A stretch of 64,000 bases of DNA, taken from NCBI GenBank assembly GCA_940337035.1, contig CALNHX010000270.1, positions 1 through 64,000 of the forward strand. Reading direction: 5' to 3'. Source of the stretch: Agriotes lineatus. Its lineage: Eukaryota; Arthropoda; Insecta; Coleoptera; Elateridae. This document shows positions 55,280 through 64,000 of this stretch, piece after piece. Position 1 is the first letter of the stretch; each line of letters begins with the position of its first letter. Under the pieces are notes generated by a model. The model made no database searches and was not told the DNA's origin. It saw only the letters and a program-made list of their open reading frames with translations. A program made the position numbers and the translations under genes.

Positions 55280-55520
55280 GGATTTCCCCTGTAAGATGCT
55301 CTATGTTGGTCGATCACTCTACTACTTTTTTCTTCTGTTCTTCTTGGGTATTAATTTTATTACTTATTGTCCTTTTGATTAACTTGCATAAAGCTGTATA
55401 GTCTGCAGTACATTTTCTGTCTTTTGCTACTAATTTTTGTCTTTGGTCAAGAAATTATTTTATTTCTATTCTTTGTGATATTCTATGGTTTTTTATTTTT
55501 GGGCGCTATTTTCTTTATTG
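55280..55520 (-). pseudogene. RTE-type LINE linker fragment
   Basis: The reverse strand gives a degraded basic segment (KLVAKDRKCTADYTALCKLI, then KRTISNK) resembling the linker between endonuclease and RT in RTE-like LINEs (KRRELKxKxxxxYxxLxKxIRRxI). It is short, so the call is tentative. Confidence 0.35.
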
Positions 55521-55616
55521 TATTTGTAACTGCCTAAACAAATTTTTCGTTCAGTCCTGTTATGATTTCTTCATTATTTCTGAGTTATTGACCTGGTCAA
55601 ACTTATTCTTTCGCGT

Positions 55617-55854
55617 CTAGTTTATGAAAATTTTTGTATTAGTGCAGTACATAATAACAAACAAGTCTACCAACATTGAAATCGATATCTTTACATTTGT
55701 AAAAGTTATCATAAAAATAAGAAATTGAACTTTAGGGTTCTGTAACTTCTTACTGGGGGAGACTTTGTACTAAGGTATATTAGGTTTTAATCGATTTATT
55801 ATAATCTAAGGAATCTATGATTAATCGGTGTGCCATTCGTTTTGGGAAACCCTG
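55617..55854. mobile_element. Half copy of the mariner-type element at 43513-44666
   Basis: It matches the right arm only: GTGCAGTACATAATA, AACTTCTTACTGGGGGAGAC, ACTAAGGTATATTAGG and the end CCCTG followed by TA. The left arm is absent, so one end was lost after insertion. Confidence 0.75.
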
Positions 55855-55856
55855 TA

Positions 55857-57440
55857 TAATGTGTTTGTAATTAGCTGTTACTTGTTCCTGTGGATAAATT
55901 TGTAGTTGTATTTTGGTAGCTATAGTTTAGACTGTATGATGGCAAAACGGGTTGAGAAGGGTTACTCGTACGTTATTCACCTCACTCGTAAAGTGAACTA
56001 ATTTTTTATTGAATTATTTTAGGAATAGTTCGGTCACTCTGCCTAACATAACAACGTGTTCCTATTGTCCTATTGTATCGATTGGTGATACCATTTTCGT
56101 CTATTGTTTGCAGCCGCCTATTCTGAATCACTTAACTTATTGATCCGCCGGAGGCATCTATGGTCAGTCTATCCAGTAATCCAATAGGCATTATTTTATC
56201 CCCCACAGGGAGACGCGCCTCTAGGAGTGAGGAATATAATATTACAGTAGTCTAACTAAGCAAACGCAATGAGGAAAGGGCACTTGGGGGCCCCGCAGCG
56301 CACACAAAGTCAGGTAACCCGATCTTTTTGTAATAATATTCCAAATTTCCAAGCTGAAAAAACAGAAATGCTGCATCTAAAATGGAGTTATTAATCTTTT
56401 TTTTATGGTAAAGATATTCTACCTCAACTTTAAGACAAAAAATAATCAAAAGTCACGTATCGGTGAGCCAGTGAAAATGGCCTTACACTTTTTTTAACTA
56501 AAACATGTTTTTGATGTAATATTTAAATGCTTTTTAGTTGTTTAATTAATTGCAGCAACCAATTCTGCACTTTTGAAGAATATTGAACCAAATTTTATTT
56601 TTTGCTGGTTTATTATTATTACATTTTGAAAAATCCCGAAAATCTTATAAGATTTGCCGTGTTTTCTAAAAATATATATATATTCACCATTTTCCACGAA
56701 ATTTAAAACTTTTCTGAAGTGTTTTAAACAAAGGATGTCAAATTGGCAAATGCATCATATGGTTCAATGGAAAATTCTTAATATTTAATTATTTGCTCTC
56801 CCAATCTTTAAAGAAAAACTGTAAAGGTAGGTAAAGTTTTCATAGAGAAAAAAATATCGAACTTATTCTATTATTCCTTGTTTTATTTCTTAGTTTCTCT
56901 TATAGTGCAAAAAAAATAGGGTTTGACCTTGAAAGTTAGTATAAGCAAGGAATTTGGTCGAGATGCTCCATTAACTTTCTTTATTGAATATACTAAAAGT
57001 CTCCTCAAATCGAAGCTGCGCTACGGTCGCCATTTATAAAAAGGAAGGCCCATTTTTACTGTTTTTAATATAATTTCGTAACCGTTGCAGATATAAAAGT
57101 TTCAAATTATAAATTGTAGACCATAATAAAGTAAACAATTTCTCTTCTAACTATTTTTCCTCTAAACTTAATGATTTTTGAAATATGAATTGTAGAGTGT
57201 TATTGATTTTTAAAAATCTAAATTTTGGACAAAATGCACTGGAAAATACCGCTTACTATGTCTCAGTTAAAGCTAGTCATAACTAAATGAAATTCAGCTA
57301 AAGAAGGTAGAAGCCTTAACTACCAATCCCAGGCAGTTATTACCCATCTGCTGCTGGACTTAGAGGTATGTGTGGTATGAGTAATTGGCAGTTACTGCAC
57401 TTCTATAAAAAGTTAAACTGCCAAGTGAAATTTAGAATGT
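55857..57440. other. Unassigned AT-rich DNA
   Basis: No gene, inverted terminal repeat or conserved motif recognised. Confidence 0.45.
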
Positions 57441-58860
57441 AACTGCGATCTGAAATGACAAACACAAAAAATAAGTGAAGAAACTAAACACCTTATAGAA
57501 GAAAGACGACAACTAGTAGCGGAAAGGAGAGAAATGCCGATAAATCAGCGAATTAAATAAAACAATAAGACACTGCTGGAGCCTGTGGTTTGAAAATATG
57601 TGACTTCCATTATTTCTGATTTGGTCACGAGCATATCGTTACCATTTTGCTGTGCAAGTTTTTCGTAGCTACAGATGATGACAGCTTGGCTGTCGAAATA
57701 CTTATTTAGCAGTTGTTAAATATTTGTGTGGTGAGGAGTTTTAACGAATTTGTGAAAACAATAAGACACAAACTAAAAAAAAGACACAGAAAAAATGATA
57801 TGAACAACAATAGAAAATAACAGCAATTTAAAAGTACAAAGAAGATAACTCTTTCACGAAAAAACAGATCGACGTACTGAAAAATCAAGCGAAAAATAAC
57901 TGCAAACGTATATGAGGCACTTAAAATCGCATAAAATTTCTATCAATCCTTATATACATCCAACGACAAAGACGAAAGAATTCATTTGGCTAGAGGTAGA
58001 AGACTGATAGATGTTAACTCAAAGGACATTCCCTAAGTAAGACTAACGCAGTTAAAAAGCGTGCTGAAAGACACTCCTGGATCAGCTGTGCATGTTATTT
58101 AACAGATGTATTTACAGTAAAATTCCAAATACGGACAGGATTGAAGAACGCTCTTATATACACAACGGGAGATGCAGCGCAGCTATGAAATTACAGACCT
58201 ATTAGTCTGCTACCTCAAATGTATGAAATATGTAGTATGAAAGATCATAACAAGAAGGTTGACAAACAAACTTTACGTTTGCCAAACATCTGAGCAAGTT
58301 GGTTTTTGAAAAAGCTATGGAACATTAGACCATTTACAGATTAAAAAAAGCACATAATACAACCTCCCAATCTATTTGGATTTAGTCGATTATCAAAAAA
58401 ACTTTCGACCGTGTAGAACATTGGAGAATAATAGAAGCTCTCAAAAATGCAAGAATTGACACAAGATATACCAAACTAATCCACGACATTTACATAAATG
58501 CTACATTTACCGTAAAGCTAGAAAAAGAAACAAAATAAATAAAGGTAGAGAATTAATGTAGATAGGGAGATAACTTATTCACGGTAGCTTTGGAAGATAT
58601 CTTTAAGAAATTAAATTGGGTGTCTGAAATATAAAAAAAGAAAGACTGAACAATCTAAGGTTTGCGGATGATGTAGGGCTGATTAGGAATAAATTTGACG
58701 AACTACAAGAAAAATGATAAAATAGCTAAACGAAGAGTCCAGTAATATCGGACTGAAAATAAACATAATTAAAACGATATATATGTCGAGTATAATCGAA
58801 GAAGACAAAGAATATCTTAAAACAGAAAAAATAATTGTTGGTTACTGATCAAACGATTAT
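57440..58860 (+). mobile_element. RTE-type LINE remnant, linker and reverse transcriptase
   Basis: Starting with ETKHLIEERRQLVAERREM (about 57478) it runs through RT blocks in several frames. A PISLLPQMYEI-like block is at about 58200, SEQVGF*KSYGTLDHLQ at 58290, and YLDLVDYQKNF at 58375, where the catalytic region keeps D. RFADDVGLIRNKFDELQEK at 58655 has the FADD box, then SSNIGLKIN and KTIYMSSI. There are many stops; it is a dead copy without the endonuclease. Confidence 0.7.
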
Positions 58861-58889
58861 AGAAAAAATATGTATACTCATCGAGCGTC

Positions 58890-59412
58890 TGGGATTTTGT
58901 TGCCCCATATTATAGGGCAGATAACAATTTCTTCCCTGCAGCTGCAATGCCATTTCCAGAAAATGGGGATCATTTTAAATCGATCCCAAAAACTCAAGGC
59001 ACCTTCCCCTCCTGATGTCCTTTTGGTCCTGGAAAAGGTTTTTTTGGAACAAATGTTGCCCAGATTTTTTTCATCTCCAATTCATTGGTCAAATTTGATG
59101 AACGGTGGTGTGTTTCAAATTCTACTCTTCCCCGATCATTCTGACTGTCAACCGACGATCTGCACGCACAAGATTCCGGATTTTGTCCACATTTTCATCG
59201 GTTCTTGAAGATGAAGGCCTTCCGCTGCGTGGTTCATCTTCAATCGGCTCTCCTCCTTCTAAAAATGCTTTAAACCACCGAAAAACCTAGGTCCTTCACA
59301 AAACACTGTCTTCGTAGGGCTGTTAAAGTTTTGCAAAAGTTTCCGTTGCACTGTGACCAAGTCTCAATCAAAACCTGATAGCACACCGTTGCTCGAAATT
59401 AATGTCACTCAT
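58890..59412 (-). pseudogene. Mariner transposase remnant, N-terminal half
   Basis: An ATG at 59412 (reverse strand) opens MSDINFEQRCAI, followed through breaks by LRLGHSATETFAKL, VFRWFKAFLEGGEPIEDEPR, GRPSSSRTDENVDKI and RADRRLTVRMIGEE. That is the paired helix-turn-helix region and linker of mariner transposases, with the WVPH-type linker decayed. A further part near 59060-58900 (ATFVPKKPF) is badly degraded and the DD34D catalytic core is not recognisable. It is not functional. Confidence 0.8.
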
Positions 59413-59760
59413 TTTTAGAACGCACTAGAAAAAACTGTTTCACGAAAAAATTGGATAGGGACAACCAAATGACTCGAGCGAGTTCAAACTCGTACTGAAG
59501 GCGTATCACGTGTTCACCTACCGCCCCTCCAAGTCCCGCGTCGCCCGTGTTGCCAACTCGAACGATACGTTGCCAGTCTCATCACTTATTTTACATACCT
59601 TTTATATCTGCTAAAGTTCTTTTGCATCTCATAATTCAAAACAGGTTAAGTTTAGAGGAAAAATGGTAATAACATAAAGCGTTTACTGCATTATAGTCAA
59701 CATTTTTTATTTGAATTATGCATGGCGTCCGTAGCGCAGCTCTGATTTTAGGTGACTTTT
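59413..59760. other. Spacer, partly mariner 5' flank
   Basis: The first ~100 bp may be the 5' leader of the mariner remnant. No terminal inverted repeat could be matched. Nothing else recognised. Confidence 0.4.
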
Positions 59761-60118
59761 AGTATATTCCACCCAAAGATAAATGTAACATCTCTACCAA
59801 ATTCGTTATCGTTATCGAATGACAAATACTTGACCGTAGTCAAGTGTGATTCACCATTGGTGCCAGAAGATGGTCATTATCCAGCAATTCTTGTGCCGCT
59901 GAAAATGCAAATAAAGTTATCTACGCCACACGGCATTTATGATGGACGTGAACTACAATACAATTTCAAAAATTCTGATTATTTGTGGCTGTATAGTATG
60001 TTTCGCGGTATGAACTGGGAAGTCCTTGATAGCTGCAATAATGTCAATTACATTACAAATACTTTCCATGGGATGGTGTACAGTGTTTTGGATCAGTGTG
60101 TGCCTAGAAGTAAAAGAA

Positions 60119-60330
60119 GCAGACAGCCCCGCCGCTCGCATTCGAGGTCACAGTGAGAACTCGAGCGCTGGGTAGAGAGTTCGACTCCCAGTCGGGGCGC
60201 TCCGGTTCTCACTTATTTAAGGCATGGTAAGTTAAGTGCGGAGGTTAAGCGAACCAGGGGGGAACGGTAGAAGAGTTAGGGAAGGAAAAACAGGCCCTTC
60301 CGGTTTACAGCTAAAATAAAAAAAACTAAT
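60119..60330 (+). mobile_element. SINE-like insertion in the LINE linker
   Basis: LINE coding stops at about 60118 and resumes as AAAAAAAGGCAAAGCTCATA. Between them is a sequence starting AGCCCCGCCGCTCGCATTC with box B-like AGAGTTCGACTCCCAG and an A-rich end. Short complementary ends (GCCCCG, CGGGGC) mimic a tRNA stem. No clear target duplication was found, so the boundaries are approximate. Confidence 0.5.
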
Positions 60331-60909
60331 AAAAAAAGGCAAAGCTCATAAAATTTATGAACATCCCAGTTCTCCTGAAAACTATGAAAATATTTATTTA
60401 TTCTCATACTGAATCAACAATTTCTGAATTTCAACATGGTGTTATGCAACGTAGGTCTACAGCCACTAACCTTGTGGCTCTAACTCAATATCTGCCAGAG
60501 GCTTTGGATGAGAATGTTCAAACTGATGTAGGTTACACATATTTTTCCAAAACTTTTGACAAGGTTGGCTATGATGTACTTCTTAGTGCGCTTTATTCTT
60601 TCGGTTTATATTGTTAGCTTCGTATCTGCAAAATCGATATCAATATATGTTGTACAATTCAACCGCCTCTTATAAACATAAAATTAATTCTGGAGTACCA
60701 CAGGGAGCTAATTTGGAACCACCGTTTTTATATTGTTAATTAATGATTTACCCAACTGCATCGCTTTCTCAAAGAGTTTGCCGTATGCAGCTGATTTAAA
60801 ACTTTGGCTTAACATAAATTCTGTAAAAAGCTGTAATCAGATATAAGCGTTATTCTAAAATGATTCCATATAAAGCTATTACAATTCAATATTAAAAAAT
60901 GTTATGTAC

Positions 60910-62359
60910 TGTTGGGATCTAGTAGCCGTATGGTCATTAAGGCTACAATCCAACAAAATATAAAACGAGATAATAAAATATTTTGAAGTTTTAACACGCA
61001 TTCTAATTCCGTACTCCCTATTCAAGTGATACCTTCAATAAATTAGGGTATTACTTACATATAACCCATACGAAGTAATTATCTTAATATCTGGTAGCCC
61101 AACGACGATTTGAAAACGTTTATGGACAACTGTTGGTATGTAGCCACTTGAGACATTAGTTGGTCCTTCAGCTGCCATTTTCCTAGCGGGAATAACATCC
61201 ACAACGAGCAGAAGTCAGCTGAACATACTCATCGGATGTCTTCTGTTACAGTGAACAATACTAAAAGGTTAAGTGCAATAACAATCCTCATTTATAAACC
61301 TATAAATGTCACTTGCATTTCATTTTACCAAATTATAGTATAATAACCATCGATAGGTCATTTTTAGCACTTCCACGGAACCTTATGTACAGCTCGTCTA
61401 TCGTTACTTAACAGTATCAAGAATATTATCTGCATTCTCCACATTTAAATAATAGTTTTTCCAAACTGACAGGAACACATTGACATTCCACAACGGTCGC
61501 GATACTGCGCTTTCAAGGCAACCTCGATTTTGCACAAATTTTGCACGAATATGCGACCAAGTGCAATAAACTATATTCTTTTTCGAATAACGATCAATAA
61601 TCTTCCAGTTTTCTCAAAACATTTACTTGCACTATCTGCTATCACTGCCCACGTATACCCATGACCTACTCTGGTCCGGTAAGTGCAGCAACCACTCGTG
61701 CTCGGTCACATGTCTACCATCGCACATCTACAGTGGCAACCACAACCTGCTCTTGCTGCCCACGTGCCCCCGTGATTTACGCTGGTCCGGTATGCGCAGC
61801 ACCCCTTGTGTTCGGTCACATGTCGACTTCGCACATCCGCAGTTGCGAACATACTTAAGACGTTTTAATTTTCGATCGGCTGAAACCAGGCTACTTTTTA
61901 GAATAACATAAGCTTGCACGCTTCCATGTGTTTATTTGTTTAGTAATTACATTTTTTTTCATGCATACGCTTGCAGTTTTTCTCTCTTTTCTCTGTTGCG
62001 TTATTCGTTATTGTTGCCTTTTATTATTATCATATTTCTAATTATTATTAATGTTACTGTTATTAATTTTAAGGATTGTTGAAAATATCTAGGTGGTTTT
62101 GTAGCTAAATATAATCTTGCCCATTTTCTCAGGGGATTAGGTATATTAGCTTTCCTACCTAACCTCCCTCCTTATTTGGGGGGGGGGGGGTTGGCATTAA
62201 TATTAGGATCTAGTAGCCTTGTGGTCATTAAGACGCTACGATCGAAATTATCTTGAAGTATTAACAGGCATTCTAATTCTGTGATTCAAGTTCAAGTGAT
62301 ACTTTCTATAAATTAAGAGATTACTTACGCATAACCCATATGCAGTCATACCCTTAATA
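60910..62359 (+). mobile_element. Miniature non-autonomous LTR retrotransposon (TRIM-like), 1,450 bp
   Basis: Direct repeats at 60910-61089 (180 bp, starting TGTTGGGATCTAGTAGCC) and 62201-62359 (159 bp, starting TATTAGGATCTAGTAGCC) bound the element. GTAC flanks both sides (60906-60909 and 62360-62363). TGGTAGCCCAACGACGATTT begins two bases after the first repeat in the position of a primer-binding site, and a run of 13 G lies about 10 bases before the second repeat. The interior encodes no gag or pol. Removing it with one GTAC leaves the host LINE frame open across the junction, which confirms the boundaries. The LTRs have diverged, so it is older than the gypsy element. Confidence 0.75.
61640..61852. 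repeat. Two tandem ~111-bp units inside the TRIM-like element
   Basis: Each unit contains TGCCCACGT, a GACCTACTCTGGTCCGGT-like block and TGCTCGGTCACATGTC. The second starts about 111 bp after the first with roughly 80 percent similarity. Confidence 0.75.
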
Positions 62360-62883
62360 GTACTATCATGTCATGGGAAAATAATACCAATTCAGTTTCG
62401 TTATCGCATAAATGAGCATATTCTGTCAAGGACTGAAGAAATGAGTGATTTAGAAGTAATGTTCGACGCTAAACTAAGTTTTAACATGCATGTAAATAGA
62501 ACAACATCTGATGCATATAAAACCTTGAGGTTTTGTCATTCGAAACACTCGTCGTTTTAGAAACATTGCATTGCCGGTATTAATAGCATGTTTTTTGCTT
62601 TAGTAAAAACTAAACTAGAATGTTTTTCCAAAGTATGGAACACAATATAGGCATCATATATATATAAACAACGAGTTGAAAGAGTTCAAAAAATGTACCT
62701 AAAATTTCTGTATGTTAAAATAACCGGAATATATCAATATTTACTGTCGTATAAAGACTTACTTGAATAACTTAGTTTTTCAACACTTCTTGACAGGAGA
62801 TACTTCAATGATCTATTATTTACTTATAAACTGATACATAATTTAATGCATATAAGTCCGCATTTCTAAAGTAAAATTTAGTT

Positions 62884-63068
62884 TCTATAGTATGATCTAA
62901 AATTATTTTCAACAATTTTGGCTATGGAATATTTCCTAAGTTATGAATCCAACTATAACTCACTTAAAATCAAATGTCAAGTTTGACATTTAAGTAGAAA
63001 TGTAGTTGCATTCATAAATAGGGAAATATTCCATAGCAATACTAGATGAAAATATTGTTTTATCATAC
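62884..63068. mobile_element. Foldback MITE in the LINE 3' part
   Basis: Arms of about 85 bp pair: TATAGTATGATCTAAAATTA and GGCTATGGAATATTTCCTAA on the left match their complements up to ATCATAC on the right, with a short central loop around CAAATGTCAAGTTTGACATT. TTTAGTT occurs at both outer ends (62877-62883, 63069-63075) and may be the target duplication. No ORF. Confidence 0.7.
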
Positions 63069-63350
63069 TTTAGTTCCACGTATTGCTTGTAGAAATGTAT
63101 CTGTTTTTTATGTTTAAATGACTAAAAATAATATGTTGCATTTTCCCTCCGTAAATCGAATATGTGATGGTTATAATAAAATGCATAGTAAATTAGATGT
63201 AGTTGATCAATTTTTTACTAATTTTAAAACAACCACAAACTCTTTAAATCGCCGAATTCTTAATATTTTTATCTTATTGTTGAACATATTAAGAATATGG
63301 CTCTCTTCCGCTTTGTCACAAAAATATATTTATATTATGATTTACATGTA

Positions 63351-64000
63351 CCGGGTGGCCAATTAAGAAAGGCACTCGTCCCTATCTCAAAAATTAATGG
63401 TCGTAAAGACTTGGGGTAAAAAAATGTATGACTAGAGCGGCCAAGAGAAAATGCTGGAATTTTATTTTAAGTTTCTAGAATGGCCGCCAGGGGGCGTAAT
63501 CGCACTCTTGAATTATAAATCCCGTTTTTTGAGAAATTATCTTTTACTACAGATAGCTAAAATAGACTCCGTTTTAAAGCTGAGATAAATTCGATTCTTC
63601 TTTATTAAATGCTTTTTGCTCTATCTCTTAAGTGAAAGTGGTGGGAGGTGTTTGAACATGTTAGGAAACAAATGTCAATAACTTCAAAATGGCTGAACGA
63701 ATTTTATCAAACTTGGAGTCGTTGAAAAGGGCTTTTCTTAGGCTATCAACGTTGCTTTGAGCGGACTGATTTAAATTGCTTGTCTCGCCGGTAGAGGGTG
63801 TTTTGCGACAACACTACAGATGAAATGAATTTTCTCAAAAAAATTAAATGCAACGATATCACTTTTATTGCAACAAAAGATAGCCAATTAAGGGTCTAAC
63901 ACGCTAGTGAAAACCGCATTTTCATATTTCATTCCTAACCTAAAATATCAGTAAAAGAAATTAAAACTAGAAATATTATCGCATCTTTGGGAATATTTTT
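63351..64000 (+). mobile_element. Left end of a mariner-like element cut by the window edge
   Basis: Starts at a TA with CCGGGTGGCCAATTAAGAAA, the end type of a common insect Tc1/mariner-like family, and continues with repeat-like sequence (AATGGCCGCCAGGGGGCG at about 63478). The right end and any transposase lie beyond the window. Confidence 0.5.

Larger units (their letters stand above)
59761..63240 (+). mobile_element. Jockey-like LINE ORF2 split by three insertions
   Basis: The pieces are in order. Endonuclease C-terminus and linker lie at 59761-60118 (VVKCDSPLVPEDGHYPAI, NWEVLDSCNNVNYITNTF, DQCVPRSKR). RT fingers lie at 60331-60617 (FQHGVMQRRSTATNLVALTQ, TYFSKTFDKVGYDVLL). The RT palm is at 60618-60905 (INSGVPQGANLEPP, YADDLKLWLN with an intact ADD). 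The RT thumb is at 62364-62876 (LEVMFDAKLSFNMHVN, KTKLECFSKVWN). The final tail is at 63077-63240 (FPSVNRICDGYNK). Between them lie a SINE, a miniature LTR element and a foldback. Stops and frameshifts are scattered through it. Confidence 0.8.

Noticed and set aside
62178..62190. Run of 13 G as a telomere-like or quadruplex repeat
   Set aside because: It is a single homopolymer at the place expected for a polypurine tract of the miniature LTR element; no repeat unit is seen.
1..64000. CRISPR array or bacterial operon
   Set aside because: No regularly spaced repeats and no gene clusters. The DNA is eukaryotic with introns and retroelements.

Overview
The window looks like AT-rich nuclear DNA from an insect. 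It is not bacterial: most open reading frames are short and random, one host gene is split by several short GT-AG introns, and nearly everything else that can be recognised is an animal transposable element (Jockey- and RTE-like LINEs, Penelope-like elements, tRNA-derived SINEs, a Ty3/gypsy LTR element, and Tc1/mariner, Harbinger-like, hAT-like and long-TIR DNA elements). The mix of families and the short introns fit an insect, possibly a beetle. The order cannot be fixed from sequence alone.

Layout. 1-10.9 kb: mostly unassigned, with a reverse-strand LINE remnant (4.15-5.43 kb), a nested pair of MITE-like elements (6.67-7.14 kb) and a less AT-rich stretch with two unidentified reverse-strand ORFs (7.4-9.8 kb). 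10.9-16.3 kb: a nest in which two copies of an RTE-like LINE 5' region interlock with a Jockey-like LINE; one RTE copy holds an 800-bp long-TIR element and the Jockey ORF1 holds a SINE. 16.3-19.9 kb: unassigned DNA with two clusters of degenerate ~60-bp repeats. 19.9-24.9 kb: a 4,990-bp Ty3/gypsy element with identical 178-bp LTRs. 25-41 kb: LINE debris on both strands, a Harbinger-like MITE, a possible Crypton-like fragment and a Penelope 3' end split by a SINE. 41.0-43.2 kb: the one convincing host gene, a six-exon alpha-arrestin-like gene of 308 codons whose fourth intron is almost filled by a 665-bp foldback. 43.5-46.1 kb: two mariner-type elements with long inverted arms. 46-57 kb: repeat-rich DNA with SINEs, a second Penelope 3' end and a pair of G-poor repeats. 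57.4-63.3 kb: RTE-like LINE, mariner transposase remnant, and a Jockey-like LINE split by a SINE, a 1,450-bp miniature LTR element and a foldback. The window ends inside another mariner-like element.

Apart from the arrestin gene there is no pathway. The window is mainly a record of nested transposition whose order can be read from target-site duplications. The strongest observations are the arrestin gene model, the young gypsy element with identical LTRs but a broken gag-pol frame, and the previously unannotated miniature LTR element at 60,910-62,359, whose removal leaves the host LINE frame open across one 4-bp target copy.
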